64,000 bases of DNA from contig DIFZ01000061.1 of the NCBI GenBank assembly GCA_002419385.1, positions 1 through 64,000 on the forward strand, in the 5' to 3' direction. Below, piece by piece: positions 54,504 through 62,070 of this stretch (position 1 is its first letter; every line of letters starts with the position of its first letter). The stretch comes from Geobacter sp. UBA5735 (GTDB taxonomy: Bacteria > Desulfobacterota > Desulfuromonadia > Geobacterales > Geobacteraceae). The notes under the pieces are model-generated. The model had not been told where the DNA came from. It saw only the letters and a list, made by a program, of their open reading frames with translations, and made no database searches. A program made the translations under genes and the position numbers.

Positions 54504-57005
54504 TCAGCTGTCCAGAATCTCCCGAACGCTCCTGAGAAACTTCAGGGGCTTGAACGGTTTCATGAGGAAGTAGTGACCGTCTTCCGGAACGCCCTTCCGG
54601 AGCGCGATATCCTTGGCATAGCCGCTCATGAAAAGCGCCTTCACCCCGGGCCGGAGCTTTCGTATCTCTTCAAATGCCTTCATGCCGTCCTTCTTGGGCA
54701 TGACGACGTCGAAAACCAGCAGATCGACGCGTTCCGGGTTCTCGGCAAACCTGCGCACGGCATCTTCCCCGTCAACAGCTGCAATCACGGCATAACCCGC
54801 GGATTTTAATGCGAGCTCATTCAGCTCTCGCACTACGGCATCATCTTCGGCCAGCAATATTGTCTCGTTTCCTTGAACACTCGGCCGGTCCTCGAGCTCC
54901 TCCTGGCTGCTGACGACGGTCTGAGTGGCAACCAGCGGCAGATAGATGAGGAAAGTCGTGCCGGCTCCCCGCTCACTGTCCACGATTATGAACCCGTTAT
55001 GCTGCTTGACGATTCCGTAGACAATGGCAAGCCCCAGTCCGGTTCCCTTGCCCGTTTCCTTGGTAGTGAAAAAAGGCTCGAATATCTTCTTCCTGGTCTC
55101 CTCGTCCATGCCGCAACCGCTGTCCGAGATCGATATGCATGCGTAATCTCCGGGAGTCGCGAACTTGTGCGTCTCGATGAATTTTTCACCAATGTAGGCC
55201 GGAGAGACGCACACCTTGAGCCGTCCGCCCTCTGGCATCGCGTCAACCGCATTGGTCACCAGGTTTATCAGCACCTGCCCGATCTGTCCCTTGTCGGCAT
55301 TGACCACGAGGAGCGTGTCTCCGATGTCTGTCGTGAACTCAATGTCCTCCCGGATGAGCCTGGCAAGCATCTTCCTGATGTCGCTGACGATTTCCCCCAC
55401 ATCCACCGGCCTGCTGTTCAGCACCTGCTTCCTGCTGAAGGCAAGCAGGCCTCTGGTCAGTTCAGCGGCCCGCATGGTGGAAGACAGTATCTGTTCCAGC
55501 GGAGCATAGAGCGGGGTGTCCCGGGGCGTTTTTGACATCAGGATATCGGCATACCCGCAGATGACCGTCAGGATGTTGTTGAAGTCGTGCGCAACCCCTC
55601 CTGCCAGCTGGCCGATGGCCTCCATCTTCTGTGACTGGAAAAGCTGTATTTCCAGGGCCTGCCGTTCTTCCTCAGCCTTCGTCCTCTCAGTCGTGTCCCT
55701 GATGGAAGCGATATGGACGGGGCGACCGTTCCAGCAGAAATGGCTGGCAGTGATCCCGACCGAAAAGACCGTACCGTCTTTTTTCTGATGGAAGCGAACC
55801 GGTATGCTGGCAAGCCTGTCGGCGGTTGCCAGACGGGTCTTGTCGGGTTCGGCTGACAGCTGCGTGTTTTTCATGGACAGCAGCTCTTCCTTCGAATAGC
55901 CATAGAGCTTTGTGGCCGCTTCATTGACCTCGATGATAGCGCCGTTTTCCGAATCGATGAGAAATACCGCATCGGACTCCAGCTCGAAAAGTTTGCGGTA
56001 TTTGCTCTCGCTCTCCCTGATTTTGTCCTCGTAATTCCTGCGCTCGGTTATGTCCACATGGGTGCCCACCATGCGGGTGGCCCTGCCGGCCACGTCCCGG
56101 CTCACTGCTGTGCCCCTGCCCAGGACCCAGCTCCACTGGCCGTTCTTGTTCAGCATGCGGAATTCAACTTCAAAAGATTCAGTCCTGTTCTCGATGCAGT
56201 CGCTGTTTTTTTTGAAGGCGCCTTCCCGGTCATCGGGATGCACGAGATCCAGCCATGCCGTGCTGTTCATGGGAAACTCGTCAGGTACATAGCCCAGCAT
56301 GCGGTAATATCCAGGGCTGAAATAGCCCTCATTCGTCGTGATGTTCCAGTCCCACAAGCCGTCATTGGTCGCACCCATCGCATAGGCAAAACGCTGCTCG
56401 CTTTCAAGGAGGGCTTTTTCAGCGCGCATGCGCCGGTGCCGGGACACCATCAGCATGCCCAGGAGGGCCGTGGCCACGGGGTAGATCATGATCACCGCCA
56501 GCCCGATCTGGTTGAGTGTTTTCACGATGACCGGTCCCGGCAGGAGCAGCATGAGAACCAGCATGACGAGATGGACGACGATGCCGAAAAGATAGAGTTC
56601 GGACAGGGATATGTCGGACAGGGCGTTTTTCCTCTTGGTATGCCAGAGAACACCGATGCATCCCGATGCGATTATGACGCTTACCCCCATCAGCACGCCG
56701 CCCCCGCCCAGGTAAATCCTGTAGGCACTGGTCAGCGCCATGGCCACGACAGTGGGCGCCAGGCCGAAGAAAAGCCCCGAAACAGCCAGCAGAATCGAAC
56801 GGGTGTCGAAAACGACTCCCGGATACCACGGCACGGTGCTGATCATGACGGCGACACCGATTACACCCACCAGGAAACCTGTTGCGAGACGGTTGAGTGA
56901 TTCCCACTCCGTTTTCCGGTTCAGGACCAGCACGTCGTACACCAGGCAGATGGAAAGCAGTAAGGCCGCATTGTTGACCAGACCGGCAAGAATATGCAGA
57001 TCCAT
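54504..57005 (-). CDS. LytS-type membrane hybrid histidine kinase with two PAS domains and a receiver
   Basis: 833 residues. The N-terminal ~190 residues form five or more membrane segments of the 5TMR-LYT class (NNAALLLSICLVYDVLV, VSGLFFGLAPTVVAMA). Two PAS domains follow (~205-330 and ~335-450), with HPDDREGAF and TERRNYEDKI motifs. HisKA (HDFNNIL, His473), HATPase (GTGLGLAIVYG) and a C-terminal receiver with Asp766 (LLVFDVVMPK) complete it. It is monocistronic. ATG 57005 follows GGAGAG. The output partner is not encoded nearby. Confidence 0.9.
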   Translation of the reverse strand: MDLHILAGLVNNAALLLSICLVYDVLVLNRKTEWESLNRLATGFLVGVIGVAVMISTVPWYPGVVFDTRSILLAVSGLFFGLAPTVVAMALTSAYRIYLGGGGVLMGVSVIIASGCIGVLWHTKRKNALSDISLSELYLFGIVVHLVMLVLMLLLPGPVIVKTLNQIGLAVIMIYPVATALLGMLMVSRHRRMRAEKALLESEQRFAYAMGATNDGLWDWNITTNEGYFSPGYYRMLGYVPDEFPMNSTAWLDLVHPDDREGAFKKNSDCIENRTESFEVEFRMLNKNGQWSWVLGRGTAVSRDVAGRATRMVGTHVDITERRNYEDKIRESESKYRKLFELESDAVFLIDSENGAIIEVNEAATKLYGYSKEELLSMKNTQLSAEPDKTRLATADRLASIPVRFHQKKDGTVFSVGITASHFCWNGRPVHIASIRDTTERTKAEEERQALEIQLFQSQKMEAIGQLAGGVAHDFNNILTVICGYADILMSKTPRDTPLYAPLEQILSSTMRAAELTRGLLAFSRKQVLNSRPVDVGEIVSDIRKMLARLIREDIEFTTDIGDTLLVVNADKGQIGQVLINLVTNAVDAMPEGGRLKVCVSPAYIGEKFIETHKFATPGDYACISISDSGCGMDEETRKKIFEPFFTTKETGKGTGLGLAIVYGIVKQHNGFIIVDSERGAGTTFLIYLPLVATQTVVSSQEELEDRPSVQGNETILLAEDDAVVRELNELALKSAGYAVIAAVDGEDAVRRFAENPERVDLLVFDVVMPKKDGMKAFEEIRKLRPGVKALFMSGYAKDIALRKGVPEDGHYFLMKPFKPLKFLRSVREILDS

Positions 57006-57190
57006 GTGTATCTCTCCATGACGGATTCAAAGGTGTAGTCTTGCGCTCTACTATAATGAATTAGCGACGAGGGGGGAAGTCTCTTTTACGCTGAACATGC
57101 CGCAGGCACGGTGCGCATAGTATTGGTTCGCATCATGACATCGTACCTTTTCCCGGATCGCGGGGCACGGGACAATCTGCTCCAGGTGAC

Positions 57191-57239
57191 CTGCCCCTCG
57201 CTCCGGGGCAGCCGTGCGCTGCATTTTCCTCTGCCCCGG
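57191..57239 (+). promoter_or_regulatory. Mutually exclusive hairpins upstream of the GH13 gene
   Basis: CTGCCCC (57191-57197), GGGGCAG (57205-57211) and CTGCCCC (57231-57237) let the middle arm pair with either side. A TTGACT follows at 57250. The arrangement is like an attenuator but no T run follows. It lies in the 358-base gap 57006-57363, which otherwise shows a TATACC-type double repeat near 57283-57297. Confidence 0.35.
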
Positions 57240-57363
57240 AACACGTGATTGACTCACTTCATCTCTTGGAGTAAGCTATTTTCTATACCATCTATACCAA
57301 TTTTTCACCTTCAGCGGGCTGTTAGTTCTCTACCGGACGGGTGAACGTCATGGCGGGATATAA

Positions 57364-60300
57364 ATGAAATCACTGCGTAATTTTTTTCCCTACGAAATCC
57401 CGATTACCGGGGAAATGCTGGACAGGCTCCAACTTGCCGGCGCCGCGCGCAAGCTCGCCAAGGGGGAGGGGATGCCCCTGATCCTGTTCTGCAGGCATGC
57501 GGCGGACCGCATCGATCAACCCGAGGGAATGAAGCGCCGGCCGGCGAAGGCTGCCGACCTGATACAGTTCGCTCTCCTGTCAAAGATCTTCAACCATCTG
57601 CTGGATCACTACCTGGAAAACCTCTACCCCGGCATCGAGCAGTCAGTTGTCGAGCATTCCAGCCTTGACTATTCCGCCGGACAGCTGTCTTCCGTTCTGT
57701 CCCGCTTCGTCACTCTCTATCCCTGTGCCGACATCCTCTGCGAAAAGGCCGCCGACGCCGACGCATACCTGGCGTCAGACACGCCGTCCCTGGCAAAGAG
57801 AAGAAAAGCCACCCGGGAACTGCTGCTGCTCAAACTGGCTCTTGAAAACCCCGCGGCAAGGGTTCTCCGGATACTGTTCCACAGCCGGTCACTGGACGAG
57901 GAGACACCATTCATCCCGGTGACCGACGCCCTCGACGCGGAATTCCGGAAAGCCCCCCCCTTCATCCCGTTCGACCTGCCCATCCTGGAGCTCCTGCGGA
58001 TGCCGGCCAGGAACTGCCCCGATTCCATCTCGGCACAGCTCGAGTATATCAGGGACAACTGGAAGGCCCTCCTCCCCCCCCGGTTTCTTGAGGAGATCCT
58101 GACTGCGTTCGACCTGGCACGGGAAGAGGAACGGACGCGGGGCGGCGCTCCCGGCCCTCCCGAAGTGCTGCGGTTCGGACGCGGGGCGATGGGCGACGAT
58201 GCGACCGCCGTCGACTATCCGGAGCCCGAGAGGTTTTCGCCCGACCGGGACTGGATGCCCAACGTGGTCCTGCTGGCCAAGATGACCTATGTCTGGCTCG
58301 ACCAGTTGTCCTCCACGTACCATCGATCCATCACCCGCCTCGACCAGGTCCCTGACGAGGAACTGGACACCCTGGCGAAATGGGGCTTTACCGGCCTCTG
58401 GCTGATCGGCGTCTGGGAACGCTCACCAGCCTCGCACACCATCAAGCAACTGAGCGGCAACACGGATGCCATTGCTTCGGCCTACTCGCTCTACGACTAT
58501 GTCATCGCTGCCGACCTGGGCGGTGAGCAGGCGCTGGAAAACCTGCGACAGCGCGCCCTCAGCCGTGGGATACGGTTGGCAAGCGACATGGTCCCCAACC
58601 ATACCGGTCTTGATTCCCGCTGGACGCGGGAGCACCCCGAATGGTTCATCCAGCTCGAATACCCGCCGTACCCCGGGTACCGCTTCGATGGGCCCGACCT
58701 GTCAGCCTCGCCGGACATCAGCTTGCGGATCGAGGACGGCTACTGGGACAGGAGCGATGCGGCCGTGGTGTTCCAGCACCGCGACAACCGCAACGGCAGA
58801 GTCCGGTATGTCTACCACGGCAACGACGGCACCAGCACCCCGTGGAACGATACCGCGCAATTGAACTACCTCCTCCCCGAAGTGCGGGAAACCGTGATCC
58901 AAACCATTCTCCACGTGGCGCGAAGCTTCCCCATCATACGCTTCGACGCGGCCATGACCCTTGCCAAGAAGCACTTCCAGAGGCTCTGGTTCCCCCAGCC
59001 AGGTTTGGGCGGCGGCATACCGTCCAGGGCCGGGCACGCCCTGTCCCGGAAACGGTTCGATGAACTCTTCCCGGTGGAATTCTGGCGCGAGGTGGTCGAC
59101 CGGGTTGCGGCGGAAGTTCCCGACACGCTCCTCCTGGCGGAGGCATTCTGGCTTATGGAAGGCTATTTCGTGCGGACCCTGGGAATGCATCGCGTTTACA
59201 ACAGCGCCTTCATGAACATGCTGAAGATGGAGGAAAATGCAAAATACCGCCAGACCATCAAGAATGTGCTGGAATTCAACCCCGAGATCCTGCAGCGCTT
59301 CGTGAACTTCATGAACAATCCGGACGAAAAAACAGCGGTCGAACAGTTCGGCAGAGAAGGCAAGTACATCGGAGCGGCAGTCCTTCTCGTAACGATGCCG
59401 GGCCTGCCCATGTTCGGTCACGGGCAGGTGGAGGGATTTACGGAAAAATACGGCATGGAGTACCGTCGGGCCTACTGGAAGGAAGAAGTGGACCGCCGCC
59501 TGGTGGAAGTACATGAACGGCAGATCTTTCCCTTGATGAAGCGGAGAAGGCTCTTCAGCGGAGCTGCGAACTTCATTCTCTACGACTTCTTTGCCGGAGG
59601 CCGGGTTGACGAAAACGTGTTTGTCTACTCCAACTCGGACGGAATCGATCACGCTGTGATCATGTATCATAACAGGTTCGCCTCGACAGCAGGCTGGATC
59701 CGCACATCCTGCGCTCGCTCCGTGAAGGCCGGCTCCGGCGGGACACGCCTGGAACAAACCGATCTTGGGCAGGCGCTGCGCGTGAATCGCGACGGCAGGT
59801 TCTATTACCGGTTCCGTGATTACGCCACAGGACTCGAGTATCTCAGGCACGGGCCGGAACTGGCCGAAAAGGGGATCTTCGTCGAACTGGAAGCCTATGA
59901 ATACCACGCCTTTCTCGATTTTCGGGAACTGTGCGACGATGACTACGGAACGTGGGGGAAAGTGTGCGCCGCACTGGAAGGACGACCGGTGGCAAGCCTG
60001 GATGAAGAAGTCAAGCAGATCCGCTACGCCGCCACGATAGGTGCTCTGACCGCTTTGGGCGGCCGGTTGCCGGACGTGCTCCCGTCGCTCATGGTTCCCG
60101 CACCACCGAAAAGCTCGCGGGCAGCGGTATCGCGCGAACTGCTGACGCTGATCCTCCCTTTCATTTCCAGTCTGAATCGCGAGTCGGGAATGACCGTGGA
60201 TGCCAAGCTCGTTGCAGACTCGCTTTACCGTGGCCTGGAAGCCATTGCCGGGATGGCGTCCCTGAAAAGCCGCAACAAAGGAATGCAGGGGCTGCGCGTA

Positions 60301-60846
60301 ACCCTGGAAAGCCTGACGGGGATGCCCGGCAGCTTCAACAGCCTGTTCCTCGCGCTCTTCCTGCTGTTTGACACCATGGCCACAACGGATGGGGAGGCCA
60401 CCGAACCCGACCGCCTGCCAGCCGATCTGGGGCTCTACCGGGCTCTGTCAACCGTATGTGAAGCGGCAGGGCAACGCTCTTCCGTGCTGGCCGCGCCGTG
60501 GGGAGCCGATGGCGCGGTGCTCCTGATGAAAATCCTGCTTTCGGGACGGCCGGCACGTACCCTGGACGATGCGCTCCCGGAAAGCCGCCGCGCAGCGACG
60601 CTCCTGCAGAACCATGATGTGCGGAAATTCATACAGGTTCATCACAGCGAAGGAGTGGAGTGGTTCAACCGCGAACGCTACGAGGACCTGGCCTGCTGGC
60701 TTTTCCTGTCCACTGCGGCCAAAGCTCTCGTACGCACGAAAAACAGGCAGGCCGGAACCGACCTTCTGCTCCGGCTCCACGGATCACTCATGATGCTCGT
60801 CAAGGATGCGGAAAAGGCTGGATACCGGACAGAGCTCCTTGCCTGA
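57364..60846 (+). CDS. GH13 (alpha-amylase family) protein with large flanking domains
   Basis: 1160 residues, cytoplasmic (no signal peptide). The catalytic barrel spans ~305-760. Region I is DMVPNHTG (from Asp408), region II IIRFDAAMT (nucleophile Asp528), region III LLLAEAFW (acid Glu593) and region IV MNNPDE (Asp654), lacking the usual His of HD. The first ~300 and last ~370 residues match nothing I recognise. Specificity may be for glycogen, maltodextrin or a sugar phosphate. ATG 57364 follows GGCGGGA. Confidence 0.8.
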   Translation: MKSLRNFFPYEIPITGEMLDRLQLAGAARKLAKGEGMPLILFCRHAADRIDQPEGMKRRPAKAADLIQFALLSKIFNHLLDHYLENLYPGIEQSVVEHSSLDYSAGQLSSVLSRFVTLYPCADILCEKAADADAYLASDTPSLAKRRKATRELLLLKLALENPAARVLRILFHSRSLDEETPFIPVTDALDAEFRKAPPFIPFDLPILELLRMPARNCPDSISAQLEYIRDNWKALLPPRFLEEILTAFDLAREEERTRGGAPGPPEVLRFGRGAMGDDATAVDYPEPERFSPDRDWMPNVVLLAKMTYVWLDQLSSTYHRSITRLDQVPDEELDTLAKWGFTGLWLIGVWERSPASHTIKQLSGNTDAIASAYSLYDYVIAADLGGEQALENLRQRALSRGIRLASDMVPNHTGLDSRWTREHPEWFIQLEYPPYPGYRFDGPDLSASPDISLRIEDGYWDRSDAAVVFQHRDNRNGRVRYVYHGNDGTSTPWNDTAQLNYLLPEVRETVIQTILHVARSFPIIRFDAAMTLAKKHFQRLWFPQPGLGGGIPSRAGHALSRKRFDELFPVEFWREVVDRVAAEVPDTLLLAEAFWLMEGYFVRTLGMHRVYNSAFMNMLKMEENAKYRQTIKNVLEFNPEILQRFVNFMNNPDEKTAVEQFGREGKYIGAAVLLVTMPGLPMFGHGQVEGFTEKYGMEYRRAYWKEEVDRRLVEVHERQIFPLMKRRRLFSGAANFILYDFFAGGRVDENVFVYSNSDGIDHAVIMYHNRFASTAGWIRTSCARSVKAGSGGTRLEQTDLGQALRVNRDGRFYYRFRDYATGLEYLRHGPELAEKGIFVELEAYEYHAFLDFRELCDDDYGTWGKVCAALEGRPVASLDEEVKQIRYAATIGALTALGGRLPDVLPSLMVPAPPKSSRAAVSRELLTLILPFISSLNRESGMTVDAKLVADSLYRGLEAIAGMASLKSRNKGMQGLRVTLESLTGMPGSFNSLFLALFLLFDTMATTDGEATEPDRLPADLGLYRALSTVCEAAGQRSSVLAAPWGADGAVLLMKILLSGRPARTLDDALPESRRAATLLQNHDVRKFIQVHHSEGVEWFNRERYEDLACWLFLSTAAKALVRTKNRQAGTDLLLRLHGSLMMLVKDAEKAGYRTELLA

Positions 60847-60985
60847 AGCACTCGCGCGAAACCAGGTCGAACGGGGAATTGTACTGCTTGAAGACACCTC
60901 TGTTGAAATTTCCTATAGCGTGTTTTCGATCTGTATGGTACATACGAAGTCTGGATAAACCTGGAACCGAAAAGGAGAGTCGAGT

Positions 60986-61210
60986 ATGAAGGTAACAGTC
61001 AAACTGTTCGCCACTTTCCGCGCCGGCCGCTTCGGTGAGCAGACAAAAGAATATTCTCCCGGCACCACGGTGGGAGATATCCTGAACGAACTGAGCCTTC
61101 CCCTGGATGAGATCGGCGCCACCCTGATCAATCACCGCCATGTGGAAGAAGACCAACTGCTGAAAGATGGTGACACACTGTCCATATTCCCCCTCGTCGG
61201 TGGGGGCTAG
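60986..61210 (+). CDS. MoaD/ThiS-like sulfur-carrier protein
   Basis: 74-residue ubiquitin-like protein ending in Gly-Gly-Gly (FPLVGGG). The C-terminal glycine is normally adenylated by a ThiF/HesA enzyme and thiolated for molybdopterin or tungstopterin synthesis. ATG 60986 follows AAAAGGAG. The adenylating partner starts two bases after its stop. Confidence 0.9.
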   Translation: MKVTVKLFATFRAGRFGEQTKEYSPGTTVGDILNELSLPLDEIGATLINHRHVEEDQLLKDGDTLSIFPLVGGG

Positions 61211-61212
61211 AC

Positions 61213-62031
61213 ATGGAAGAGGTACGAACGTTTCTCCTGAAGCATGCGGAGGAGGACCTGCTGCCCTGGAAACATCAGTCTTTCGCCTCCACGCATTTCG
61301 GCCTGTCCATCGGGCAGGTTGAACGGATCGCTCTCGAGGCCGGACTTCTCCCCTCCCGTTACCAGCGCAACCGGAAGACCATCTCCCTCGCCAACCAGCT
61401 GCGGCTTTTCCGCAGCCATGCGGCAGTCATCGGCTGTGGCGGTCTGGGAGGCTATATCATCGAGCAGCTGGCCCGTCTTGGCGTGGGGCGGATCACCGCC
61501 GTCGATCCGGATGTTTTCGAAGAGCACAACCTCAACCGGCAGCTCTATTCTTCCCCCGCCACGCTCGGCCGGCCGAAAGTGGAAGCAGCGCACAAGAGGG
61601 TCCTGGAGATCAATCCCGCCGTGACCCTCTACCCCCTGAAGGTTGCCTTCAGCAAGACCAACGGGTTCGATATGCTCCAGGGAGTGGATGTGGTGATAGA
61701 CGCCCTGGACAGCATACCGGTGAGGCTCGAACTGGCCGAAGTCAGCGCCGAGGTCAATGCTCCCCTCGTGCATGGCGCCATCGGCGGCTGGTACGGCCAG
61801 GTTGCGACCCAATTCCCCGGGGAGAACACCCTGCGCAAGATCTACAGCAGGAACACCGACGGCAAGGGAGTGGAAAAGGGGCTGGGCAATCCTTCGTTCA
61901 CACCGGCGGTCATAGCAAGCCTGCAAGTTGCCGAAGCCTGCAAGGTCCTCATCGGCCAGGGGGTTCCCCTCACCAACCGGAAGCTGCACGTCAACCTGCT
62001 GGAGATGGAAGTCAACGAAATACCCTACTGA
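61213..62031 (+). CDS. ThiF/MoeB/HesA-family adenylyltransferase
   Basis: 272 residues. It has the nucleotide-binding GCGGLGG motif (74-80), RxxxxNRQ-type residues (EHNLNRQLYS) and D-A-L-D (VVIDALDS), but no CxxC zinc knuckles, as in the shorter HesA subgroup. An N-terminal helical ~60-residue extension precedes the Rossmann fold. It should activate the MoaD-like protein encoded directly before it. In Geobacter-type genomes such pairs accompany tungsten aldehyde oxidoreductases; none is in view. Confidence 0.88.
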   Translation: MEEVRTFLLKHAEEDLLPWKHQSFASTHFGLSIGQVERIALEAGLLPSRYQRNRKTISLANQLRLFRSHAAVIGCGGLGGYIIEQLARLGVGRITAVDPDVFEEHNLNRQLYSSPATLGRPKVEAAHKRVLEINPAVTLYPLKVAFSKTNGFDMLQGVDVVIDALDSIPVRLELAEVSAEVNAPLVHGAIGGWYGQVATQFPGENTLRKIYSRNTDGKGVEKGLGNPSFTPAVIASLQVAEACKVLIGQGVPLTNRKLHVNLLEMEVNEIPY

Positions 62032-62070
62032 ACCTCGGGCTGACATATCGATCTGGTACAAGGAGTGTAT

